A DNA stretch of 64,000 nucleotides from Aporrectodea caliginosa (lineage: Eukaryota; Annelida; Clitellata; Crassiclitellata; Lumbricidae): contig JACEVL010000672.1 in assembly GCA_020284085.1 (NCBI GenBank), positions 124,001 to 188,000 on the forward strand, given 5' to 3'. The translations under genes and the position numbers were made by a program. Under the pieces are notes generated by a model. It was not told where the DNA came from. It saw only the letters and a list, made by a program, of their open reading frames with translations, and made no database searches. The first letter of the stretch is position 1. The number at the start of each line of letters is the position of its first letter. Positions 43,736 through 55,155 of the stretch are shown here, piece after piece.

Positions 43736-43849
43736 GCAACTCTAACTGAGCGCATGTGCCTAATGACATGATGAGAGAAAATACATAATTGATTTAGTCT
43801 TAATTGTTATAGAAAATATCTCTTTCCTCTTGCCGTAACCGCGTGCACT

Positions 43850-44010
43850 TGTATTGTAACCTATAGTACTTGTACTCATACTTATATCTAAAACTAAAGT
43901 ACTTGTTCTCGTACTTTTGCTTAAAGTACTTGTTCTCAAACTCATACTTGAGACCTACATGTAAGTACTTTTACTTGAAACATAAGTACTTGAAAATCTC
44001 TACTAGTTAC
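43850..44010. repeat. AAGTACTTG-rich tract, copy 3
   Basis: Alternating AAAGTACTTGTTCTC and GTACTTTTACTTG units. Confidence 0.75.
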
Positions 44011-45242
44011 CGTTTGGCGTGAGGTGGAATGAAACCGTCGATTGTAATGACGAGACCCGGTCGCATTGGGCTCGGCAGACGGCGTACAAAGTCCTACAGT
44101 TGTGAAACAATAGCAACGTCAATAGAAAAATACGGCAGACAATGCATAGAATAGTATGACGGACGGTGCATAGATCAATACATAGGACAATATAGGCCTA
44201 TAGATGAAACAGAAAGGTCAGTCATGGATCGTATAAACATTCTGAAAGAATGCAAAGCTGGGTTAGCTCAGATGGTTTGCTACTCCATGGATGGCTGGTC
44301 ATACACGTAGGGTCTATTAACAGCGTTCGCCATTGCTGAACTCACGTTTCGTATACACAACACTTTACCGCTATCTGATGTGTGTGCGTTTGAGTAAGTG
44401 TGCTTGCGCTTGCATGTGACCTCAGTGGGAGAAAACGGACTACTTGTCGCGTACTATAATTATTCAGTGTGAAAATTACCATTTCTTTAAGACCATGAAT
44501 GTTGATACTGCATGATGCATCTGCATCTGTCAGTCTCAATGTGCTATAAATTGCATTCTGCTATTAATGCATCAGATAAAGGCAGGTTGAATTTTTACAT
44601 GCGATTTCCCGCCAAATTATATTTCTTATTTTCGCAAAACAGTCCTTACATTTTGGACCAAGACTTGTTAAATATTTTGCGTGACCTATAAAGTATACGC
44701 TAATAGAAATGTTAACAAGTGCATCTCTAATACGTACATGTAGGCCTAGTCCATTTATACGGAGGTCACAACGCAGTTAGCCAGCAAGAGACAGAGCCAG
44801 AGATACGGGGAAGAGATGGGGAGGGGGAATAGTATAAAGGATGACACTCTTGTCTGAAGTTTTCAGGGACCCGGTTGGATTCCCGCAAGGCCCCTGGGTT
44901 TAGCTCATGCCTTCATTCCCTAGGTGGCAGCAAAGTACAATGAGCTTGCGCCTTGCAAGGCTGCAACTTTGTTGATTTATGTTTTCTCTAAGTGGTGTTC
45001 TTGTGAATTGTTTAATCGTCACAACATTTATATGTACACTGTACAGCGCACTGCGTGTGTCAAGCGCTTCATTAAAGAATAATAACAATAATAATAATTA
45101 TTATCAGAGACGTACGTGTTGAGATCGTTTGGGAGTTGATCCGAAATTTGAGGGTTTTTGGTTCTTGAGGTCGTATTTTCACTAAGCTGTGCCAATGGCG
45201 TGCCTGATTTACTGTAACGCCTATTATAAAATCCTTAATTCC

Positions 45243-45409
45243 AGTGCATGGTTAAAGTGGTTTGGGTGAGCAGTGGGAACTCCGAAGAAGAGTTTTATTG
45301 CATGTTTTATCAAGGTTCCATTGCATGGTGAGCAGTGGGAACGCAAGCAACAAATTTCCAGAGCAGTGGGAACGCCGTTCCCACAGTTTCCACACCACTT
45401 TAAACGCTT
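45243..45409. mobile_element. 167-bp MITE with 9-bp target duplication
   Basis: CTTAATTCC lies on both sides (45,234-45,242 and 45,410-45,418). The inverted ends share TTAAAGTGGT and CAGTGGGAAC / GTTCCCAC motifs. The centre repeats GAGCAGTGGGAACG. Confidence 0.7.
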
Positions 45410-45871
45410 CTTAATTCCCTTGAACGCATACGATCACCAAATTGTCGCAATGTTTAGACATATTTAAACGTCTTCTTCGGATGAAAGTCGTCAGTTCGTA
45501 ACTGTAAGCGGACGCCTTTGTACAGATGTCGTTGGAACTAATGGTTAATATAAGTTGTGATGAAGCAGCTTACACTACACTTGCAAGGGCTATAATTCAT
45601 GATTTTGTACTAACGGATGGTTGCTCTAAAGTCACGTATTGATGGACAGGTTTTCATCTGGCCGAGGTGCGATGGAAAGAAAGAGACCTGCTTGCATGCA
45701 TACTCACTTAGTTACTTTCTAGCAGCTCGGCGGAGTTCTCAGTAGGAGCATATGACCTGCACCTTGTTCATCCCAGGACCGACTTTCTAATATGTCGACG
45801 ATTCCTACCTCTTCATCGGCACTAATCACTTGATTAGAGCCGATGATTCTCAGTGAAACACTGATGCAAAA

Positions 45872-45938
45872 GCTCAGCTCGCGATAACTACATGTAATTC
45901 TCAGTGAGTCACTGAGAATCAGTTATTGCGAGCTGAGC
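45872..45938. repeat. Long imperfect hairpin
   Basis: GCTCAGCTCGCGATAACT pairs with AGTTATTGCGAGCTGAGC, and ATTCTCAGTGA with TCACTGAGAAT inside it, with a 7-base bulge (ACATGTA) on one arm. Confidence 0.85.
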
Positions 45939-46029
45939 AACTTTAAGACTGAAACCAAGTAAGTGCTGCAACGAGAAGTACTATCTTGGGGTCACGTGGT
46001 CAGCGCCATATGAATGGTAACCGACCCAG

Positions 46030-46605
46030 GAAAAATCGCTGTGGTCAAAGAATGTACGACTGCGAGGAAGTTTCGGGATCTGAGAGCCTTTGTGGGACTC
46101 TGTTCATATTACCGTCGTTTCGTTCCAGGCTTTGTTGGAATGGCTTGACCATTATATGCTTTGACGAACGCCGACACTAAATTCCAGTCGACCAATGCGA
46201 GATGGCTGTTACGATTTTAAAGGTAAGACTAACCGAAGACCCTGTCTTGCCATTAACTGTAGACGAGGCAATGTATGTGCTCGACACCGATGCTTTTAGA
46301 GAGTCGATCGGCGCCTTTGTTTCGCAAATCTAGAATGATCAAGAAAAGGCAATAAGCTATGGAAGCATGGTTTGTTCTCCAACTGAGTGTAATTACGACG
46401 TCACGAAAAAATAATTATTGGTGGTTGTATTCTACTTGAAAGCTTTTTCTCAGTACCTGTTTGGGCGAAAATGTCTGCTTTGTACCGATCATTCCGCGCT
46501 ACAATGCTTGAGAAGAACTCTGCGTCCAGTTGGTTAAGGAGACAGAGGCACGAGCCGTGCTGACCGATGACAGCAGAGACCAGTTTATTGTAAAAAGAGG
46601 CAAAT
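46030..46605 (+). pseudogene. Ty3/Gypsy RT-RNase H fragment (unit M2)
   Basis: Carries FRDLRAFVGLCSYYRRFVPG (RT end) and decayed RNase H with CTDHSALQCL. It shares with the copy at 33,885 the TAG inside the block before AATGATCAAGAAAAGGC. Broken in several frames. Confidence 0.75.
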
Positions 46606-47140
46606 AGAATGTCTGAAGAGTGGCGTTTAGTGAAGCCAGATTGTGGTTGAGGAGCGAATTCTAAGAGATGTAGTCATTTAGCCGGGCAAGGATAATTCGT
46701 TCAGTTAACTAAGATAGAAAGGAAAGGAAAAGATTGGTGACGGTAGCTAAATAGGTTTCCCTTCTCAAGAACTGTTGTTTTTAGAAGGGAGTGACGGAAT
46801 AGCGATTAAAAACCATAGGAAGTTGAGAGTAGAGAGTGATAGATTGATAAATTTCTGTGATTACAGGAATGATGCCAGAAGAACAGTCTTTCAGAAGAGA
46901 GGTAGGGATAGGATCAAGTTCGCATTGATTGTTTTGGAAGCGAATTTAGGAGTGAGACTTTTGCTTCGGAGGCGGGAGAGAGAATTGGGAGCGATGACTG
47001 AGAGGCAAGAGGAGTAGGGTTGGAAGAATGGAGTGAATCAGTGCTGGATGAGGCATGAGGAGTGTGAATGTAGAAGAGATTGCAATGACAAGCAAAGGGT
47101 TCAGATGTTGTGCGGAAAGAATGAACATAAGGTATCAGCA
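46605..47140 (-). pseudogene. L2-like RT fragment (unit M2)
   Basis: Minus-strand match to 34,440-34,930 (HPALIHSILPTLLLLPLSHR and the NHNLASLNATLQT-type end). Same Gypsy junction. Confidence 0.75.
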
Positions 47141-47463
47141 TTAGAGTAAGAAGGAAGGGTGCTAGATAGTGTAGAAGACCATGCGATGAGAAAGATAGTT
47201 GACAGATCTCCGGCCTATTCATTTATGATTCGGCAAACAAGATAAGGCAAGGTAAAATGAGGTATAGCTATAACATAGAAAATTTAAAAAAGATTAAAAA
47301 AAGTATAGTATGCATTTTATGCAATATAATAAAAGGGAAAATAAGACTTGGCAGGATAAGTAAATTAAATAAGGCTGGAATAGAGTAAAATGAAGTATAT
47401 AGAGGAGCTAAGGAAGGCTGAACTAGTTTGAAGAAATGTGAGCATTGTGAAGTAAGATAATAA

Positions 47464-47552
<89 letters not shown>

Positions 47553-47893
47553 TAATAATAATAGAGATTTGAGTGCCGTAGTTCGTAAGCAGTCGATGAC
47601 TCGAAGCAACGATTCAGAAGCACTTAGCAACGATTCAGAAGCACTTAAATTTGTGAATCACCTAAATTTGCGATTCAGAAGCACTTAGCAACGATTCAGA
47701 AGCACTTGAAGCAACGATTCAGAAGCACTTAATTTGTTTTTTCTATTGAATTGCATTCGAGCTAAGTGCAAACAGGACAGCAACAATCCAGCTATCGAGC
47801 AACCTTCACACGTGCGTCAGTTTCGCGTAGACGCACCGTGATTCGAAACCCCGACGCTGAGGTGAATGGTCGGCAGCCGAGAGTCCGACTTAC
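47141..47893. other. Intron with AAT microsatellite and 22-bp repeat
   Basis: (AAT)n at 47,456-47,557, then about six copies of CGATTCAGAAGCACTTAGCAA at 47,600-47,733. The microsatellite produces long artefactual Tyr/Ile frames. No gene. Confidence 0.85.
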
Positions 47894-48028
47894 CTGCGCA
47901 GGAACGGCAACTTGTGAGGAGTCAAAGTTGACGTTGCGGACTTGGACGTCGCCGCATACAATGAGCCATTTCACTCTGTCCTGAGGAATACGATGACGGA
48001 ACTCATACTTCTGGCCGTTGAAATTCAC
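47894..48028 (-). CDS. Galectin CRD exon B, first domain
   Basis: The minus-strand exon follows GCTCACAG and precedes GTAAGTCGG; 45 codons, phase 0 on both sides. It reads VNFNGQKYEFRHRIPQDRVK, WLIVCGDVQV and RNVNFDSSQVAVPAQ. The first residues are VNF rather than LDF, otherwise it is very close to the exons at 11,370 and 40,692. It pairs with the A exon at 50,699. Like 40,692 it has WLIVCGD, so these two minus-strand exons are probably closest relatives. Confidence 0.9.
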
Positions 48029-48434
48029 CTGTGAGCAGAGAAACAGAGGCACACATCAATCAGATTACTATTAGAGCCTCTGGACACCTTCGAAGATTTT
48101 CTTAAAGGTGCTATTCAATTAACTATATATGCATACCTGCATACAAACACAAATCAACGCCCAATTGACATTTTCAGCTACACTTAAGAACCGTTCAATA
48201 TTCATGTTCCAGAGTTTTTGAGAGGGAGTACACAGGAGTTATATAAATGCACAAGTACTCAGATAAATACCTGTATAGTATATATTTAAATATGTATGCA
48301 TAGTATAGGGCCAAGATAGTCACTGTACAATGTACATATAAGTGTACATACGTAGGCTATACACGCACAACTACATTACCAATCCATCAGCTTATTGACC
48401 AAAATTGTTCAATACATACATAAATACATACAGG

Positions 48435-48481
<47 letters not shown>

Positions 48482-48944
48482 TCAGTATGCACACATGGGC
48501 ACACATAAACACGCATATACATTGATAATACATACATGCATGCAAATGGTAACATAATGAATGCACGCAGATATTCAGACATCTTTTCTTGGACATTGTG
48601 TTTTCATGTATTGGTCTTTTGTTCTCTGTAGCTTACCTCCATACATATATATTATGTACAGTTCCGTTTGGGACAGCACAAGAACAACTTTATTACAAAA
48701 TCATTGATGCAGAGCCTTGAGAGGTTGGTAAAAATGTCCTACATGAATATTCAGCCACACACACAATGTATACACATTCAGTGAAGCACAGGTCCAGAGG
48801 ACCTCTGCAGGCATACTCCACCATGTGTGTCTGTATTTATGCATGTATTCAACTATTCATGTATGCATAATATTGCAAATGCAAATTGACATGGTGCCTT
48901 TTATGTTCTCGTGAAAACGCAGCAATGTGTATTTGCTCAATGGT
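48029..48944 (-). other. Intron between galectin exons 50,699 and 48,028
   Basis: Matches 40,827-41,767 for most of its length, with a TA microsatellite at 48,441-48,480, and is then interrupted by a LINE at about 48,945. Confidence 0.7.
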
Positions 48945-50640
48945 TATGTAAAACATTCAAACATTCGGGAAACAAACATTCTTTAGTCACTCCACTTCTC
49001 AAGAAACCATCACTTGATAAAGAAATCCTTTCAAACTACCGACCTGTCTCCAACCTGTCATTCATCTCTAAACTAACCGAACGCATAGTCCTGTCTCGGA
49101 TAAATGATTACCTGACTTCAAACTCACTCCTTAACCAACACCAGTCTGGTTTTACCAAGCGGCACTCAACCGAAACCCTTCTCACTTGCCTCTACAATAA
49201 ACTTGTTTCTGCCATTTCTCATCAACAAGTCTCCTGTCTGTGCCTCCTTGATATTTCTGCAGCTTTCGACACCATTGACCACAACATATTACTCCAAAGA
49301 CTGTCTACCTGGTTCGGTTTTACCGACACTGCTCTCCTCTGGATTCAGACCTATCTCTCTTCCCGCTCTTTCTCTGTTAAAACACCAGAAACCTCATCGC
49401 AATCATGCCCTCTCACCTGTGGTGTTTCGCAAGGTTCTGTTCTTGGGCCCCTATTGTTCATCCTTTACACTACTCCACTCAGCTCACTCATCAAAGCATC
49501 CTCAGTTGACCATCACCTATACGCTGACGACACCCAATTATTCATTTCATTCTCTCCCAGCAGCTTCGCCGACTCCATAGATCATCTTCTTGTTGTGGTA
49601 AAACAAATCTCCTCCTGGATGACTTCAAACATGTTGTGCCTCAACCCCTCTAAAACTGAATTCATTCTTATAGGCCTCCGTGAGCAACTCAAGAAAATTC
49701 CAGATCCCTCTATTTCCCTCAGCCTTGACTCTGTATCCACTCACACATTCATAGCAAATTCTCCTGTCCGCAACCTAGGTGTGACTTTTGACCAGAATCT
49801 TAGCTTTTCCGATCACATCACCCATCTTTCCCGTTCTTGCTTCATGCACATCCGTGACCTGCGTAGAATTCCGCCCTATGCTTGACTTCAAAACCTCATC
49901 AACAATCGCCACATCAATAGTTCACGCTAAATTAGATTACTGCAATGCTCTCTTTCTCAACATAGATACCACTCAAATTAATCGCCTCCAAGCCATTCAG
50001 AATGCCCTCGCCCGTGCTGTCACCAAAACCCCCAAACACCACCACATCACACCTGTCTTGAAATCACTCCACTGGCTCAAAATTCCTGAACGAATAGAAT
50101 ATAAAGTCCTATCTCTCACCTACAATACGCTTCAATCCTCTCAGCCCTCGTATCTCCGTCAGTTGTTCTCGGTCCAACCTCTTCGTTCAACCCGTTCATC
50201 TTCCACCCTCACACTGCTCCGCCCTTCCGTCACCTCATCGCTTAAATTTGCAAATCGTTCCATAGCCATAGCTGTCCCGCCTCTTTGGAACAAACTCCCG
50301 CCTGTGCTACGACAAATATCCGATCCATCCTATGAACTCACCAAAACCTCACCTCTTGCTATCTCTCCACATGCAGGTCTTCCACTCAAAACTGAAAACA
50401 CTGCTTTTTCACAAATCCTATCCCGATTCCTTCTCTTCCCCTCACCTTCCTCGCCATTTCAACTCTAAGCATCATCCACCTTAGCCGTCTGACTGTCTGC
50501 CTGCCTGACTCTCTGGATTTTGACCCCCTGCCTATCGATTCTGTTTTGGTTAAGCGCCTCTGAATAAGCTGGTTCCCGCGACTTCGCTTTTGTGGGCGCT
50601 GTAGAAATATCGAGTTTACGATTACGATATGTATGATGAC
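48945..50640 (+). pseudogene. L2-like LINE, most of reverse transcriptase
   Basis: The plus strand encodes HSLVTPLLKKPSLDKEILSN, YRPVSNLSFISKLTERIVLS, LDISAAFDTIDHNILLQRL, GVSQGSVLGPLLFILYTTPL and HHLYADDTQLFISFSP. After a frameshift near 49,870 it continues HAKLDYCNALFLN, LKSLHWLKIPERIEYKVLSL and AVPPLWNKLPPVLRQIS to a stop near 50,467. RT motifs with both catalytic Asp regions are intact, so apart from 5' truncation and one frameshift it is well preserved. Its 3' end (AATAAGCTGGTTCCCGCGAC, GTAGAAATATCGAGTTTACG, ATTACGAT) is the reference for the tails at 8,040, 15,360 and 42,318. It lies antisense in a galectin intron. Confidence 0.92.
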
Positions 50641-50698
50641 GATGGGTTATTTGCTGCCAGGGTGTAACTGCAATGCGTGGTAAAAGCGCGATTTATAC

Positions 50699-50909
50699 CT
50701 GGAACTTGTCGCTGAACCCCGTAATAGTGCACTTTAAGTTGGCATTCCTCTGAAGAGAAAGAGTAGAACCAATGCGTTCCTCAACCATCCACTTTCCCTT
50801 CTCGTAAGAGTTACGTACGAGGAGGTTATTCTCGTCGAAACGGGGATTGGCGTGAAGGGCTATGTCGCCCCCGAGGTAATTTTGTGTAGTCGATAGGTTT
50901 ATGGAGAAT
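50699..50909 (-). CDS. Galectin CRD exon A, first domain
   Basis: The minus-strand exon follows CTTTTAG and ends before GTATAAAT, 211 bp. It reads FSINLSTTQNYLGGDIALHA, NPRFDENNLLVRNSYEKG, KWMVEERIGSTLSLQRNANL and CTITGFSDKFQ. All eight contact residues are present; LL replaces VL before V-R-N. It is the most upstream galectin exon of the minus-strand array in this window. The first coding exon, the start codon and the promoter should lie beyond 50,909 but were not recognised up to about 54 kb. Confidence 0.92.
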
Positions 50910-51289
50910 CTAAAAGCGAAATCAGAAATATTAATTAATTAAAGATAGGGTATTAAATTAATGAATGGATGGATGGGTGGATAGGTGGATGGAAAAATGA
51001 ACAAAGGAACGATCAGAGGATGAAAAATTGACGAATTAATAAATAATATAATCATCACCATAAATAGATAGAAAATGCATCGAAATTTCTGTTTACATGT
51101 CGAGCCTCTGTTCTGTGTGACCTTGCGTTGACTTTAAGACCTTGATTGGACGAGATTACCACTGTGACGGATCTGACGATGATGCTGATGATGATGACGA
51201 AGGTAACGAAATAGTTGTAAAATCATATCAAAATTATATGTCATAGCCTGGATTGAAAATTGCAATAGAAAACAACTTACTTTTAAGTG

Positions 51290-51735
51290 GTACTGCATCT
51301 AATTACTGTTTGGTCTGACGTAGTACATATAACGTTACATAACTTACTGGTTGACCGGAGATTGTGCATTAAGTAGAGCTGTTTACTGTTTGAACTGAAA
51401 TGGTATATCATTAAGTGGTGTTGCTTACTATGGTGGGACATTAAGAGGTATTGCTTAATGTTTGCCCCTAATATGGGGCAGAAAGTGGTAATATATAGGC
51501 CTACTGGTTGGTCCGAATTGGTGTATTAAGTGATGTACCGGTAATGTACTGGTTTGCCTGAAGTAATATATGAAGTCGTATTATGTACATATGTGGTAGC
51601 CCTTATTAAACGGTATTGCTTACTGATGCTGTGTGTGCGCCCTATTAATAGGTAATAATGGTTGACCAGTTGTATTACTTAGTGAAGTGTCACTTTAGGT
51701 GGCATTACCTTAGATAGGTTACGAGTTAGCTAATA
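51290..51735. repeat. 39-bp degenerate tandem repeat, copy 4
   Basis: Closely matches 43,300-43,735, including TTTGCCCCTAATATGGGGCA. Confidence 0.8.
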
Positions 51736-51869
51736 ATTATTTCTCAGAAGCAACTCTAACTGAGCGCATGTGTCCAAAGACATGATCAGAGAAAATACAT
51801 AATAATTGATTTAGTCTTAATTGTTATAGAAAATATATCTTTCCTCTTGCCGTAACCGCGTGCACTTGT

Positions 51870-52020
51870 ATTGTAACCCAAGTACTTGTACTCATACTTA
51901 TATCTAAAACTAAAGTACTTGTTCTCGTACTTTAGCTTAAAGTACTTGTACTCAAACACTTTCTTGAGACCTTCATGTAAGTACTTGTACTTGAAACATA
52001 AGTACTTGAAAATCTCTACT
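51870..52020. repeat. AAGTACTTG-rich tract, copy 4
   Basis: Same tract as at 43,850, followed by the unit's GTGAGGTGGAATGAAACCGT landmark. Confidence 0.75.
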
Positions 52021-52159
52021 GGTTACCGTTTGGCGTGAGGTGGAATGAAACCGTCGATTGTAATTACGAGACCCGTTTGCATTAGGCTCGGCAGACGGCG
52101 TACAAAGTCCTACAGTTGTGAAACAATAGTATCGTTATTATATAGATAAATATACGGCA

Positions 52160-53432
52160 TAGGGGAAAGGCTTCTAATTTGGGTCCCCTAAGAAACTTAT
52201 GCTATTTCATAGTACAGAAGCAACTGAATGTGTTATTTTATTTATTCCATGCATTACTTGTCATGAGTTGTGACCAAATATTAAGGAATGATTCCTTATT
52301 CTGTGCAAATAAATTTTTAACTAATTTTTTTATAAATACGGAAAGTGGTTCATATTGCACGACCATGTGTGTAATATAAACCACCATTTTAAAGATGACA
52401 TTGCAATGTTTCCGTGCCGCAGACTAATATTAAAACAGTTAAAAACGATTGGCCTACGATAACACTGACTAGGATAGATCTAACCATTAAAAACAATTAG
52501 GCCTAAACCTAATGTAAACAACACTAAGATCCGGTGACAAGAAAAAAGTAGCCATAAACGGCCTATTTCTACGGTCTCTGAAAATTCATATTACACATTC
52601 GATCACAGGACCATATTACACAAATGGTGTGCTTCGGGAACATCTGATATAGCGTGATCGACGAATGTACAGTATTATAGATCAACAAAATTGTGTTTTT
52701 ATATCATAAAGAAATTGTCTACTGCAGGGTTGCCATAGTTGGGCTACTTTTCAATGCGCTCGGTCGTCCTCGCGACCTCGCGATATTTGGGCTTCTTTTG
52801 AATTGTCCTGCGGTCGCGACGGCGACATTATGAGTTCTCTTAAATTGACCGCAGTAGGCTACAGGGTCACTGTTACTAGCTACTATTCTTATGTGGTGTG
52901 GCTTAGTTAGTAATATCTACGGAGTAGCCTACGGACTAGTCTACGGTAAGCACGAAGAAGCATACCATCTAAATTTTTACGTCAATGGTTTCATCGCATG
53001 TCTCGACGAAACCAAAAAGTATGACTTTTGACGTAACCCTACCTAGCAAAAAATGTACTAAGTTAATGTTTTCATTTAGCTGTTCAGCTCGCGACTTTTG
53101 GGCTACTTTTGGACGTGATTTCGCGACAAAGCACTTCCAAAATCTGGCAACCCTGGTCTACTGGTACCTTCCGAAACAACATAGCATGCCATAGCTGAAA
53201 TCCTAAACTACACAACAGCTTTTGAAGTTCAACCAATTTTATAAGCAATATGTATCAAAGCATTGTTGCCTTTCGTGCAGAAGTTATGAGCAAAGGCGCA
53301 CATTCAGAACAGGAAGATGAAACCAGTAGACGAATGGTTTCCCACTTTAAGAGCTCTCCGCAGACATGATAAGTGGGAAAAACAGTCGAGGTCCATATTA
53401 CACAATGGCCCATACGACAAGCCTTTTCCCTA
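52160..53432. mobile_element. TIR element with repeated CATATTACACA motif
   Basis: The ends are inverted: TAGGGGAAAGGCTT on the left and TAGGGAAAAGGCTT from the right. The outer TA could be the target duplication. CATATTACACA or close variants occur near 52,348, 52,586, 52,611 and 53,391, and in inverted form near 52,371. No coding frame recognised. A hAT-type MITE is nested within it. Confidence 0.65.
52725..53155. mobile_element. hAT-type MITE nested in a TIR element
   Basis: GTCTACTG flanks it at 52,717-52,724 and 53,156-53,163. The termini are inverted CAGGGTTGCCA. Both sides contain TTGGGCTACTTTT and CGCGAC motifs. 431 bp, no transposase. Confidence 0.92.
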
Positions 53433-54149
53433 CCGTAAATGAATCAACAGGACGGACAGTGCATAGATCAATAGTTAGGGCATTATATAGATGAAATAAG
53501 AATAATGACGGATGGATAGATCATTATGATAGAATGCAGAGAGCTGGGTTAGCTCAGGTAACCTGCTACTCCATGGGTGGCTGTTCATACACGCAGGGTC
53601 TATTAACAGCACTCGACATTGCTGAACTTCTCTTGCTATGCGCAACACAATGCCACTACCTGATCTGGGTGTGTGTTTGTACGTGCGTGTGACCTCAGTG
53701 GAGAAAACGACTACTACTTGTCGCGTACTAGATTCAGTCTGAAAGTTACCTTATCGCTAAGGTCAAGAACGTTTTCATACTGATGCAGCGGGATCTCTGC
53801 ATCAAAGTGCTATAAACTGCGTTCTGTTATTAATGCATCGGGTCAAACCAGGTTAAATTTTTATATTTGCGATTTCCCGTCAAATTATATTTGATATTTC
53901 CGGAAAACAGTGCAAATAGTTTGGACCAAGAGTTATGAAATATTTTGCCTTACTTTCCTAAGGTATAAACCTATAGAAAATGTTAATAAGTATATCCCCA
54001 ACAAGTGGTCCATTTTGATTTAGCTTACCACTTTTAATGATTTTCAGTGTTACTGAACAAATAATTATATCCTACATGCAATATGTTGCCATAATGTCTT
54101 ACACATTATAGTCATGGGTGAAATACATTAATTTTGTTATGATCATAAT
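53433..54149. other. Most upstream galectin-unit spacer
   Basis: Holds a degenerate version of the unit block (53,590-53,720) with a 1-bp deletion relative to the others. No gene recognised. Confidence 0.5.
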
Positions 54150-55155
54150 CTTATGCAGGATGGTACAGAGGGGAAAGGAAGCCATGACGTTTGCTCTCCC
54201 AATAATTTGACAAAAACCACTGACCACTCAAGCAATTGCTACTTCTGCATGGTGGATCCTTCCAAACCTCGGACTTGCAAGAATGCACCTGCCATCACGT
54301 ATCTCGACCTTCCGTCATCCATCGCTCCGGTGTCACATTGACCTGAGCTCCCCGTACCCATTTCTCCGGAGAGAAAGCAACCGTCTTCAGAAGAGAGCAG
54401 TAAGTCAGATAGCGAGGAAGACGTTGGAGATCCAGATTACAATTTCCGAGCAGAGGAGAGAAACCCATACTTTCCCAACCGAAAAGACCCCAACGACTTG
54501 ATCAGAGATCTTGGTCTCACCAAATACAATGCAGAGCTTTTGACATATGAGCTCAATCAGTGGGACATGTTGGCTGAAGGTGTGCAAGTCGCAAGCCTTT
54601 TCCAGCTTCCTCACCAGTCAAGATGAGCTCTGCTTCCGCTACAATGTCATTGACAGTTCATCCAGCAGCCTCAAGGCCGCGCTGTTCCATAACGGGAGCA
54701 AATTGAGTCTTCTGAAACAGTTTGTCACAGACTCACAGCTCTAGATAAGGAGTCGGCAGCCTTAAAGAAGGCCCTATCTTCAAGGCTTCTTCTCTAAGCT
54801 GTCTGAGGCAAAGGTCAAAGCCGGTGTCTTTGTCGGACCACAGATAAAGAAGATCCCGGAGTGCAAAGTACCCGATTCTCCAAGAAGCTAACTAGGAAAG
54901 AGAAGCGGATTGGAACAGTTTTGTGGCTGTGGTCATAGGGCTTCCCGGACAATTACAAGGCCGAAAGCTATGATTGTGGAGCCGGTTGAGCCTCTGGTGA
55001 AGAAATACGGCAAAATGGACTGCAGGATGTCCCTCAAAGTTCATATTCTTGATGGTGGGACTGCGCGGTGGGAGATTACATCTGGAGACTGATTCGTGAA
55101 AGTGATTTACAGTATAATCGTCAATGTCGAAATAAATACTCACTTCTAAATCTAT
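54150..55155 (+). pseudogene. Transposon-associated reading frame remnant (copy 2, longer)
   Basis: This copy extends about 290 bp further left than the one at 18,547 (SNCYFCMVDPSKPRTCKNAP in one frame, then DPDYNFRAEERNPYFPNRKD). It continues PNDLIRDLGLTKYNAELLTY, ELNQWDMLAEGVQV and the same later pieces. The left part has a C-x-x-C and acidic stretch before the conserved region, consistent with a non-catalytic N-terminus. The family is one I recognise as recurrent and uncharacterised in invertebrates. Stops and shifts are shared with copy 1. Confidence 0.6.

Larger units (their letters stand above)
44011..46029. other. Galectin-unit spacer with unique insertions
   Basis: Contains the conserved block at about 44,300-44,400 (SGKVLCIRNVSSAMANAVNR on the minus strand), the small element at 45,243 and the hairpin at 45,872. 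No gene recognised in the rest. Confidence 0.5.

Noticed and set aside
44250..44275. GGGTTAGCTCAGATGGT, like a tRNA A box
   Set aside because: No B box at the right distance and no cloverleaf; repeated in all galectin units as spacer sequence.
47268..47630. Long Tyr- and Ile-rich minus-strand frames
   Set aside because: AAT microsatellite artefact.
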